Below, one piece after another: positions 1-7,313 of a DNA stretch of 10,241 nucleotides. Every line of letters begins with the position of its first letter. Within the stretch, counting starts at the first letter, position 1. The position numbers and the translations under genes are program-made. Source of the stretch: CAZOIA01 sp964579675 (GTDB lineage Bacteria > Planctomycetota > Phycisphaerae > UBA1845 > PWPN01); NCBI GenBank assembly GCA_964579675.1, contig CAZOIA010000196.1:1-10241 (forward strand), read 5' to 3'. The notes below the pieces were generated by a model that was not told the origin of the DNA, made no database searches, and was given only the letters and a program-made list of their open reading frames with translations.

Positions 1-193
1 TTCCCGTTGGGACAGGATGGACGTCATGCCGGAGTTATCGGCAGTTGAAAGCGGCTGCTCCGGCTACGAGCGATGCTTTCCATTGTCGGATGTCAATTGA
101 GATGGCCCACGTCCGATAACCCCCCGCAACGCCCAGCATTTCACCGCGCAAACCACGGAAAGCTTGGACGAAGTGAGAACCCGATAACCCGGG

Positions 194-1126
194 CTACGGC
201 CTGGAAAGGAAGCCCACGGTGGATTCCAGGATGCGGTCGTGGAGTTTCCGCGTCCCCTGGTCGCGGGTTTGCTGCTGAAGATCCTCAAGGTTGGCCCGGC
301 AAAACTCGCAGCCGAGCCGATTAAGGTGGAACCCAACGTAATCCTGCCACTCAGGCTCCAGCGTTCCGAGCAGGTAAGCCCCGACCGTGCTGCGCTTGAG
401 GCAACTGATACGATGCTCCTGCCAGATCTCACTGAGCATGTCATCGGCGTTGTCGAGCGGGGGGACGGAATCGTCGGGCGTTCCGGTGCCGCCCTGCCCG
501 CACTGAAGCTTCCGGGCCATGTGCTCGCGGATCCGTCTGAGGCTCCGGTGCTTGGTGACCGCTATATGGTTGACCTTCACGTCTGCGATTTGCGCGATGT
601 CTTTGTTTCGCAGCCGGCAGTAGAACAGCATTTCGACGATCTTTAGGTCGCGGAAGTTCAACGACTGCTTGAAGCCGTCGATCAACTCCCGCAGCGCCGC
701 CGACAGGGCGTCGCGGTGCAGCTCGCGCGCTTCGTTGCGCCGGGCGTACCAGCTTGCTGTCGGATCAGGGCCGACGATCCGGTCCGCCGCGTCGCCCACG
801 GCCTCGGCGCCTGTGGGCTGCAGCACGTCCTGAAGCAGACAGATGGTGATACTTCTGCCGCGGCAGAAGTTGATGATCTTCCGGCGGAGGATGGCGAACA
901 GATAGGTTTCCAGGCTCGCCTGCTCGCGAAAGAACCCGAGCGCCTTGACGAAGCTCATGAACGTTTCCTGCACCAGATCCTCGGCATCGGATGGGTTGCG
1001 CAGCTTGCTTCGCGCGAACGCCACCAGCCGCCCCTGGTAACGGTCCACGAACTGCGACCATCCCTCAGCGCTGCCCTGCCGGATCTCGGCGACCAGATAC
1101 TTCTCAGCCTGCGTCAATTCGCTCAT
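194..1126 (-). CDS. ECF-type RNA polymerase sigma factor with C-terminal zinc-finger-like tail
   Basis: A 310-residue sigma-70 family protein that would direct RNA polymerase to a specific promoter set. Region 2 is at about residues 22-90, with the core-binding/-10 signature DAEDLVQETF (47-56) and a following aromatic/basic helix. Region 4, with its helix-turn-helix, is at about 140-205 (NKDIAQIADVKVNHIAVTKH at 174-193). ECF factors usually have about 180-200 residues; here a further 100 follow. That tail holds His238, Cys242, His267, Cys273 and Cys276 (FHLNRLGCEFC), spaced much like the zinc-binding anti-sigma (zf-HC2/ZAS) fold. I infer a fused regulatory domain that restrains the sigma or reads a signal. 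The ATG is the first start in frame; only a weak GAGGG lies about 14 bases upstream. It is the last gene of the kinase cluster, 156 bases after the four-helix membrane protein. Sigma identity is firm; the role of the tail is inferred. Confidence 0.93.
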   Translation of the reverse strand: MSELTQAEKYLVAEIRQGSAEGWSQFVDRYQGRLVAFARSKLRNPSDAEDLVQETFMSFVKALGFFREQASLETYLFAILRRKIINFCRGRSITICLLQDVLQPTGAEAVGDAADRIVGPDPTASWYARRNEARELHRDALSAALRELIDGFKQSLNFRDLKIVEMLFYCRLRNKDIAQIADVKVNHIAVTKHRSLRRIREHMARKLQCGQGGTGTPDDSVPPLDNADDMLSEIWQEHRISCLKRSTVGAYLLGTLEPEWQDYVGFHLNRLGCEFCRANLEDLQQQTRDQGTRKLHDRILESTVGFLSRP

Positions 1127-1138
1127 TGATCGTGATCA
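1127..1138. promoter_or_regulatory. Perfect inverted repeat abutting the sigma-factor start codon
   Basis: TGATC-GT-GATCA is a 5+5 inverted repeat directly against the ATG of the sigma gene. A TATGAT hexamer on the minus strand (1140-1135) overlaps it, but I find no good -35 at 17 bases. It could be an operator or an RNA element blocking the start codon; it is short enough to be chance. The rest of the 1127-1282 gap has one more palindrome, CGGCTC-C-GAGCCG at 1227-1239, about 45 bases after the upstream gene's stop, without a T tract, so not a convincing terminator. Confidence 0.25.
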
Positions 1139-1282
1139 TACCCTCAACGAGCCGTGGGCTTGAGTGCGTGTATAGGGCTTCCCGGCTCGGAATACGGAAT
1201 GCAACGCACCGGGCTCACGGAGCGCCCGGCTCCGAGCCGCTATCCATGCTAAACACGCCCGGGTTGAGATCGGTCAGTTCGA

Positions 1283-2500
1283 CTATCCCACGACTGCGAG
1301 TACGAACAGTACGCCGACGACGACCAGCACAACCACCGCGCCCCGAAGCCCCCAGACGTAGTATCCCCTGGTGGCCGCGTTGAGCAATAGATACAGCACG
1401 AGAATCAGAATCACCAGCCCGGCGATCGACAGGGTGGTGCGAACCCAGGCGTTCTGCTGGGTGGCCAGGCGATGGGCGAGATCGACCGCCAGCGGCTCAA
1501 GCACCTCCGGCGGCTTGTCGATCAGAACCGCCGCCCGCCAGACCTCACCGTAGGGCCGGTGAAATCGTTGCGTGAATTGATCTGCCACCAGCGATACGGT
1601 GTTGCGGCCGTCGGCAAGCGAGTATGCGCCGCGCAGCGCCGATTCTATCTCCCCTCGCAGCCAATTCGGATCGGGCATTCTGCGGGCGTGGCGCTGTATT
1701 CGCCGTCCGAGGTCGAGTTGAAGTCCGGCCGCCGCGGCCCGCAGGGCTTGCTCCTCGGCCTCGCGGCGAGTGCCCCACAATCCGGGGGAGCAGGCGACCA
1801 GGAACGAGCGTCCGGTATTCTCCGCCTCGGTCCGGAAGGCGGCAAGGTCTTCGACCCACGGTTTCTCCACGAACCGGGCATGGCGCGTGACGTTCCGGAC
1901 GGATCCGGCCAGTGTTGCTTCCAGATGTCCGACGTCCACGGTCTTGATCGACAGACGGACCGGATGCCGGAACGTGGGCGCGCTCGCGTTCCGCCCCCGG
2001 TCGCTCGCCCGGGCAGCGTTCTGAAACGCTCTGTGCGCCGCTGCCAGTACGTGGTCAGGAACGTTGCCATCCACATCGGTGGGAGGAAATCGCACCCCCC
2101 CAGGCACGATGTCCTCTAGCGAGGGCACCAGGCGTTCAGCCAGCGCGATCGCCGCCGACTCCATGGAGGGATAGATGTCCGCCTCGAACTCGTGCTCGCT
2201 GCTGGGCAGCCAGGTCCCTTCCCCAACGCCGGGAGATGCCCGGCGGCTCACCGCGGTCGAGCGTGCCGATCCTGCGCCGTCGGGATAGTGGCGCACCGAC
2301 TTCAGGACGACGGTGTTGGATTGGGGCATACCGACCGTATAGAGCCCCAGGGCGAGGATGGCGACGGAAGCGACCGCGGCAACGGCGCCGATCACCCATG
2401 GCCAGGCGCGGCCCGACTTGACCAGCCGAACTGTGACCACGACCAGGAGCACGAGAAGTGCCAGAGCGATTATCTCGAAGAAGCCGGGCATACCTACCAT
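1283..2500 (-). CDS. Hypothetical four-helix membrane protein between the kinase and the sigma factor
   Basis: A 405-residue protein I cannot assign to a known family. It has two N-terminal hydrophobic segments (about residues 8-27 and 33-57), a soluble region of about 300 residues (58-355), and two C-terminal hydrophobic segments (about 357-377 and 385-405), ending in a Val/Leu-rich helix at the very C-terminus. The soluble part is mixed alpha/beta in character, Arg-rich, has a single Cys and shows no nucleotide-binding or protease motif I can recognise. With an even number of helices, both ends lie on one side of the membrane; which side cannot be told. The ATG is 3 bases after the kinase TAG, with AGGGGG inside the kinase's last codons about 7 bases before it, so the two are almost certainly translationally coupled. 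It may be a membrane partner or substrate of the kinase (inference from context only). A second ATG three codons in is an alternative start. Confidence 0.85.
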   Translation of the reverse strand: MVGMPGFFEIIALALLVLLVVVTVRLVKSGRAWPWVIGAVAAVASVAILALGLYTVGMPQSNTVVLKSVRHYPDGAGSARSTAVSRRASPGVGEGTWLPSSEHEFEADIYPSMESAAIALAERLVPSLEDIVPGGVRFPPTDVDGNVPDHVLAAAHRAFQNAARASDRGRNASAPTFRHPVRLSIKTVDVGHLEATLAGSVRNVTRHARFVEKPWVEDLAAFRTEAENTGRSFLVACSPGLWGTRREAEEQALRAAAAGLQLDLGRRIQRHARRMPDPNWLRGEIESALRGAYSLADGRNTVSLVADQFTQRFHRPYGEVWRAAVLIDKPPEVLEPLAVDLAHRLATQQNAWVRTTLSIAGLVILILVLYLLLNAATRGYYVWGLRGAVVVLVVVGVLFVLAVVG

Positions 2501-2503
2501 CGT

Positions 2504-5503
2504 CTAACCCCCTTCACGACCTTCAGGTGTCATGTTTCGCCCCTCCCGCCGCGGCGGCCAGGCGAGCATGAGGATCGACGCCAGCAGCAGGACACCGGCG
2601 ATGCTCGCCGCCTGATCATCCACGGCGTCGAGGAACGCTTCGATGGCCGGCCCTACCTGATCGCTGTTGACCATGCCGCTGATCACGGACCACCGGACGA
2701 AATGGAGCGCGTCCTTCAGCGCGCGCAGGGACAGCAGCAAACCCGTGCCCCCGAGGACCGCCCGGGCCGAATGGGCTGCTCCGGCGTGCCTGCGGGCGAT
2801 GAGCAGCAGCGTGGTCGCCAGCACGATCACGATGATCGAGACGAGCTTGCCGATACGTTCGAGGAGCTCGGGCCAGCCGGCGTAACCGAAGACGTCACGC
2901 CCGAGTTCGTCGGCCAGGTCGGGGTCAGGCAAGCCGGCCGCGATCATGCCGGGCAGGTTGACCGCCACCGCCAGGCCAATCGCGTAACCGGTCAGCAGCA
3001 GTATCCCGGCCACCAGGGCCAGCAGGACAGCGGTGAGGTTTCGCGGAAGCCGGGGCTTCAGACCGGTGCCCGAGCGCGTTGTCGCAGGTTGCCCGGCCGG
3101 GGGACCGGCCGGCTCGCTGCCGTCGGCCGGCTCGCCGCCTGAAGTCTCGGGGGCAGCCGCTTGGCCCTGAGCTTGCGGATCACCTTGCTGAGGGCGACCG
3201 GGGATTTCCGCAACCGCGCCGAATGGTCGAACGGGCCGGTCGTCCGAGCCCGCTTCCGTCGCCGCCGGCTTCACGCTCAACAGGGCATGGATCGCACGAT
3301 TCGGAATGCATGCGATCACGATGAAGAGAACGTTCGGAAAGACGATGAGAAAGACCGTCACCAACTCCTCATCGCTGCTCATTCGCACGTTGCCCAGGAA
3401 TATCGCTGCGGTGACGCTCGTGACCAGGCATCCGACCATCAGCAGGGGCTTGATCACGCCGCTCCACAGGCTGCGGCAGGTTGCCTGCAGCGTCTTGACC
3501 ATGAAGAACAGTGAGAACATCAAGGCCCCGCACCCGCCGGCGACGGCCGCGGCGAATTCGTCATCAGTCAGTCTCGACCAACCGGCCCAGATCAACAGCA
3601 CGAGTCCGAGCCCCAACAGGCCCAGGAAGAGAAGGAAGCTCACCAACCGCAGCCCGGGCGGTACGCGCGGGGGCGCGATGGTGGTGCCGACCTGTTGCCC
3701 TGGGGTCATGATATGGGGTGCCCCCGGAGGCGGCGGTGGACCTGGTGGGTGTGGTGAAGCCGGAGGAGGCAGAGGGCCCCCAGCCGGTCTCTGCTCGGCG
3801 CCGGACGGGCCAAACCTCTGATGCCGGTGGTCCTTCCTGCGGCGACTTACCTTGGCCGCACCCGGGCTGAACGGACTGCCCGCCTGCACCGCCATCGAGA
3901 CGCCGGCCAGAATGCCGATGGCCAGTATGGCGCTGCCGTCGAAGATCATCGTCAGGACAAAGCCGAGCAGACCCGCTGAGAAAGCCTGTCCCAGCGAAAC
4001 CCGTTCGCTCCGCGAGGCTGACGCCCGGGCAACCCAGTCAATCAGGAAGAGGCCGCCGAGCACGGGCAGGAAACTCTCGACGATCTGCCTGTTGTGCGAG
4101 GCATTCATCAGCAAAAGCCCGCCGAGCAGAAAGGCCCCCGCGCAGGCCGCGCCGCCAAATGCCAGATGGCGGACCAGCCCGGTCTCGGTTTGAAGCCTGG
4201 CCAGGAGCTTGTCCCGCATCCGGCCAATGCCCACCGAAGCGCCGAATATCATTCCCGCGGTGAAGACGGCGTTGAACATGGGGTCAGATCGTCGTCCGCC
4301 GGCGCTCAGCACGCCGGTTCCGATGGCCATGACGGCCGTGGTGAGAAGCCACAGGCGCCGGCGCTGCCGCCGGTCCAGCGGGTCAGCCACCGCATCGGCG
4401 GGAAAAGCTGCCGGCGGGGTGTGCCGATCGGCTCGTTGTTCATCGGTATGCCCCGCGAGCCGGCGCCCGAGACGCGAGCCGGCCTGGGCCATCCGCTCAC
4501 CCACCGCCCCCAGCCGCTCACCGACCCTGTCCAGGGCAGTGTTCACGTCCTGCCACACGTCGCTGCTGCCGTGACCGGGCGGGCGGCCCGCATCGAGCCT
4601 CGCGCCGCGCTGGCCGGAGGAGCCCGCGCCGCCTACTGCCACCTTCCTCGCCGCCCGTTCGGCGACCATGGACAGGCTCTCAGGCCGGAAGTGCGAGACA
4701 CTTTGCTGAATGTGCTCCGCCCCGAAGACGGCCTCAACCATCTCCTGCACCGACTGGTAGCGATCGGCCGGCTCTTTGGCCATGGCCTTGCGGATCACCG
4801 TGGCGAACGGTTCTTCAACTCCCGACAGGTCCGGCTCGGCCATCAGGTGCTTCATCAGGATTTCGCCGTGGCTGGCCCCGAAGAACGGCACCTGCCCGGT
4901 GAGCATCTCGTACAGCACGACGCCCAGGGCGTAGATGTCGATGCTGCGGTCGTATCGGCCCTTGCCGATCTCCGGGGCCATGTAGTGCACCGTGCCCACC
5001 GTGATGGTCTGGGCACTGTGCTGACTGGCGCTCATGGCCTTGCTCAAACCGTAGTCGCCGATCTTGACGTAGCCGTCCTCGTAGAAGATGTTCCCCGGTT
5101 TCAGGTCGCGATGGACGATGCCGCGATCGTGCAGGAACGTGAGGCCCTTGGCGGTCTCCCGCAGGAAGAACGCGGCCTTCTGTGGGCCTAGTCCGCCGGG
5201 CGATTCATCGAGCAGGTCGCGGAGTGACGCACCGGCGACGTATTCCATGATCACGAACGGCGTCCCCTGGTCGTTGTGCTTCACGTCGAAGATGGTCACC
5301 AGATGCGGGCTCTTGAGGTTCATGCACTGGCTGACGCCCCGCAGTTCGATCTGCTCGTAGCCCTGGACGACCTTGAGGGCGACCTCGCGCCCGCTGTCGC
5401 TCAGGGCGTAATAGACCTCCCCGAACCCGCCGCGTCCCACCGCTCGCTGGGCGGTGTATCCTTCGAGCGGGCGATCGCCGTACTTGTATTGGAATCCGTC
5501 CAT
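2504..5503 (-). CDS. Large multi-pass membrane serine/threonine protein kinase
   Basis: A 999-residue Hanks-type kinase that would transfer ATP gamma-phosphate to Ser/Thr of partner proteins. The catalytic domain is N-terminal (about residues 12-262): Gly loop GRGGFGEV (23-30), Lys44 in VALK, HRDLKPGN (131-138) with Asp133 and Asn138, metal-binding Asp150 in a DYG variant of DFG, APE at 176-178 and the DxxxxG helix (D189-G194). All catalytic residues are present, so it should be active. Residues about 318-350 form an amphipathic helix with repeated GERL/GERM units. Then come about a dozen hydrophobic segments in three blocks (about 384-540, 620-733, 823-982), separated by a Pro-rich linker (577-597) and a Gln/Pro/Gly-rich linker (about 750-820). 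Usual bacterial kinases have one membrane helix and an extracellular PASTA or similar sensor, so this layout is unusual; the membrane region itself may sense. AGGGA lies 10 bases before the ATG. It follows the FHA-like gene by 32 bases and precedes the four-helix protein by 3. Confidence 0.95.
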   Translation of the reverse strand: MDGFQYKYGDRPLEGYTAQRAVGRGGFGEVYYALSDSGREVALKVVQGYEQIELRGVSQCMNLKSPHLVTIFDVKHNDQGTPFVIMEYVAGASLRDLLDESPGGLGPQKAAFFLRETAKGLTFLHDRGIVHRDLKPGNIFYEDGYVKIGDYGLSKAMSASQHSAQTITVGTVHYMAPEIGKGRYDRSIDIYALGVVLYEMLTGQVPFFGASHGEILMKHLMAEPDLSGVEEPFATVIRKAMAKEPADRYQSVQEMVEAVFGAEHIQQSVSHFRPESLSMVAERAARKVAVGGAGSSGQRGARLDAGRPPGHGSSDVWQDVNTALDRVGERLGAVGERMAQAGSRLGRRLAGHTDEQRADRHTPPAAFPADAVADPLDRRQRRRLWLLTTAVMAIGTGVLSAGGRRSDPMFNAVFTAGMIFGASVGIGRMRDKLLARLQTETGLVRHLAFGGAACAGAFLLGGLLLMNASHNRQIVESFLPVLGGLFLIDWVARASASRSERVSLGQAFSAGLLGFVLTMIFDGSAILAIGILAGVSMAVQAGSPFSPGAAKVSRRRKDHRHQRFGPSGAEQRPAGGPLPPPASPHPPGPPPPPGAPHIMTPGQQVGTTIAPPRVPPGLRLVSFLLFLGLLGLGLVLLIWAGWSRLTDDEFAAAVAGGCGALMFSLFFMVKTLQATCRSLWSGVIKPLLMVGCLVTSVTAAIFLGNVRMSSDEELVTVFLIVFPNVLFIVIACIPNRAIHALLSVKPAATEAGSDDRPVRPFGAVAEIPGRPQQGDPQAQGQAAAPETSGGEPADGSEPAGPPAGQPATTRSGTGLKPRLPRNLTAVLLALVAGILLLTGYAIGLAVAVNLPGMIAAGLPDPDLADELGRDVFGYAGWPELLERIGKLVSIIVIVLATTLLLIARRHAGAAHSARAVLGGTGLLLSLRALKDALHFVRWSVISGMVNSDQVGPAIEAFLDAVDDQAASIAGVLLLASILMLAWPPRREGRNMTPEGREGG

Positions 5504-5535
5504 CGTGGAGCGTTCCCTTCAACTTGGTCCGATGT

Positions 5536-7131
5536 TCATTGCCGCGATGCGGAATTCAACGCCGTGACCGCGAAGGAAATCGGGCCGATCCGCACGTTCG
5601 CCCCGAGGGCGATGCCCGCGTTGCGATCCATCGGCCGATCGTTCACCATGACCTCCGTCCTGCTTCGCACAAACAGCCGCCCGTCGCGAACGTGCAGCAC
5701 CGCCGATTCGGACAACCTCTCGGCCCGGATATGGGCCAGGCTGCCGGGACCCAGAATGATCGACCGGTCCATCAGGATCACCCGCCGGGCGTCCCCGCTC
5801 GGGAGCCGGGTGCCCGACAGGTGGATCACCGCCGACGTGCTGGCGGCGTTCGGCAACGTGAACTTCATTAGACACCGCGGGCCCAGAGCGATGCGATCAC
5901 CGCGCGAAAGCAGCTTGCGGGTGACCGGGGCATCGTTGACGCGAACCGGCACCTCGGACGACAGGAAGTAGTCCTCGTCCATCCGCTCGATCGTCGCCAG
6001 CGGCAGACCCGAGTCGGCCAAGAGACCCACGTCCGCGTGGCCCGATGAGCGGGCCGGACCGATCGTAACCCGCCGATCGCGAAGGACCAGGAACGAGCCC
6101 ACCCCGTCCACGTGGATCATGAACCGCCTCGGTATGGCCGCGCCGACCGCGTGCCCGCCGGACTTGAGGTCCGGGCTGACGCGCGGGATCGGCACCGTCG
6201 CGTCGTCGGGTCTTCCGTCGTCTGGAAGTTGCATCCCGGCCCCTGAAACCAGCCCCAGCGGTCCGCTTCGCAAGTGCTCCAGGCTCTGGGCCGCCTGCTC
6301 CGCATGCCCGCAAGCCTCACTGAGCCACCTCGCACCGGGCCGAACCGAACTGACACGACGGAGAATCTCCACCGCCTGACGCGGTTGACCGCGATCAACG
6401 CACCCGGCGGCCCGGCGACATTCACGGATAAGCCGGGCAAGCTCCTGCACCTGCACGGCCTGGCTCGCCAATGGCTCCAGCCGATGCACCATGGACCCGG
6501 CCAGATCCAGGCGCCCCTGGTCGATCGCCAGACCCGCCTGCTGCACCCCGAGGTCCACCGTCCGGGCCATCAACTCCGCTACCTGCTGGTTGGAGGCGTG
6601 AGCCTGTCGCGCTTCCAGCAATGCGTCGATCGCCCCGACCCAGTCGTCGCGTTCGAGGGCGGTTCGGGCTCGGGCCAGGGCCGCCTCGCTTGCCGCCCGT
6701 CGCGCCGCCGCTTCGTCCTGCAACGCCTCCCCCGGGCGATCGTCGTCTTCGATGTCCGCCAGCAATCGCTGGCCCACCGACAGCCGGCCGTTCTCGATAT
6801 GCTCCCGCGCCGCCGCCACCGCATCCGCCCGCCGGCGATCGGCCTGCTGCCGGGCCTGCATGGCCTCGGCGATGGCAGCCCGTAGAGCCGCGGCTTCGGA
6901 CAGATTGCCGCCCAGCTTCGTCGTCTTCTCAACGTCGGCGGCGGCCTGCGTCAGCCGCCCGGCGGTCAGGTGTTCCCGGCCGCGGGCCGCCAGCGCCCGG
7001 ACCAGACGCCCGATCAGCTTCTGCCCGCGGCGGTGGGCCTGCACCTTCTCCGCCCGGGCCAGTTCGAAGGCTTCGTCCAGCCGGCCGTCCTTCAGGGCCG
7101 TCTCAGCCTGTCGGATTTGCAGCATCAGCAC
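5536..7131 (-). CDS. Helical-repeat protein with two degenerate FHA-like domains
   Basis: About 531 residues from the GTG chosen here. The N-terminal 320 residues are helical with a recurring (D/A/N/Q)GRL-xx-A unit near residues 16, 58, 115, 206 and, more loosely, 162 and 248; the spacing is about 42-57, so these look like long TPR-like hairpins. Two FHA-like beta-sandwiches follow (about 336-427 and 435-525), each with an IGP/LGP opening strand, a VND turn (VRVNDAPV, VMVNDRPM) and an IALG strand. FHA domains bind phosphothreonine through a Gly-Arg and a Ser-x-x-His; here Pro replaces the Arg and no SxxH is visible, so classical phosphopeptide binding may be lost. It has no membrane segment. 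The place 32 bases upstream of the kinase suggests a kinase adaptor or scaffold. Start: GTG at 7131 has GGGAG 8 bases upstream; ATG at 7125 is the alternative. The frame stays open to 7326, but that stretch is repeat DNA. Confidence 0.82.
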   Translation of the reverse strand: MLMLQIRQAETALKDGRLDEAFELARAEKVQAHRRGQKLIGRLVRALAARGREHLTAGRLTQAAADVEKTTKLGGNLSEAAALRAAIAEAMQARQQADRRRADAVAAAREHIENGRLSVGQRLLADIEDDDRPGEALQDEAAARRAASEAALARARTALERDDWVGAIDALLEARQAHASNQQVAELMARTVDLGVQQAGLAIDQGRLDLAGSMVHRLEPLASQAVQVQELARLIRECRRAAGCVDRGQPRQAVEILRRVSSVRPGARWLSEACGHAEQAAQSLEHLRSGPLGLVSGAGMQLPDDGRPDDATVPIPRVSPDLKSGGHAVGAAIPRRFMIHVDGVGSFLVLRDRRVTIGPARSSGHADVGLLADSGLPLATIERMDEDYFLSSEVPVRVNDAPVTRKLLSRGDRIALGPRCLMKFTLPNAASTSAVIHLSGTRLPSGDARRVILMDRSIILGPGSLAHIRAERLSESAVLHVRDGRLFVRSRTEVMVNDRPMDRNAGIALGANVRIGPISFAVTALNSASRQ

Positions 7132-7139
7132 CGGGGCGA

Positions 7140-7144
7140 CTCCC
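7140..7144 (-). promoter_or_regulatory. Shine-Dalgarno deciding the start of the FHA-like gene
   Basis: GGGAG on the minus strand sits 8 bases before the GTG at 7131 and 14 before the ATG at 7125, so it favours the GTG. The protein from here begins directly with the first helical repeat (LMLQIRQAETAL). A TATACT hexamer on the minus strand lies about 30 bases further upstream, but its -35 position (GACGAG) is poor, so I do not call a promoter. Confidence 0.45.
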
Positions 7145-7223
7145 ACGTCCAGGGTGTTTCGAGTACCAGTATACCGCCTCGCCGCCGGAACTCGTCGTTC
7201 GAGTGAATCGTCCGCAGGGGCGG

Positions 7224-7308
7224 TCGCTCGCGGGTTCACGCATTTGACCGCTTGCAACTCGCGTCCCATCGCTCGCAGCCTCACGCATCTGGCCGCTTGC
7301 GGCTTCGC
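7224..7308. repeat. Two-copy imperfect tandem repeat, 45-base period
   Basis: Copy A is 7224-7262 and copy B is 7269-7308. Both start TCGCTCGC, share TCACGCAT and CCGCTTGC, and end TCGC, with substitutions between these blocks. Copy B carries GCCGCTTGCGGC, a small hairpin (GCCG with a 4-base loop). The pair fills most of the roughly 180-base gap between the coiled-coil gene's stop (7314) and the FHA-like gene's start. On the minus strand it would be transcribed as part of the spacer. GCAAGCGG-type units of this sort recur in some planctomycete spacers as I recall them; that is memory, not a search result. Confidence 0.65.
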
Positions 7309-7313
7309 AACGC

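Noticed and set aside
91..96. TTGACA on the minus strand as a promoter for a gene beyond the left edge
   Set aside because: The expected -10 position reads TCGCTC, and no gene start is visible within the window.
3705..3790. G-rich low-complexity tract as a repeat or structural element
   Set aside because: It is explained by the Pro-rich linker of the kinase, encoded on the minus strand.
2192..5191. Long open frames on the plus strand, e.g. 2192-3142 and 4094-5191
   Set aside because: They lie opposite the kinase and the four-helix protein. High GC opens antisense frames, and the translations are His/Arg/Pro-rich without domains, while the minus-strand frame has clear motifs.
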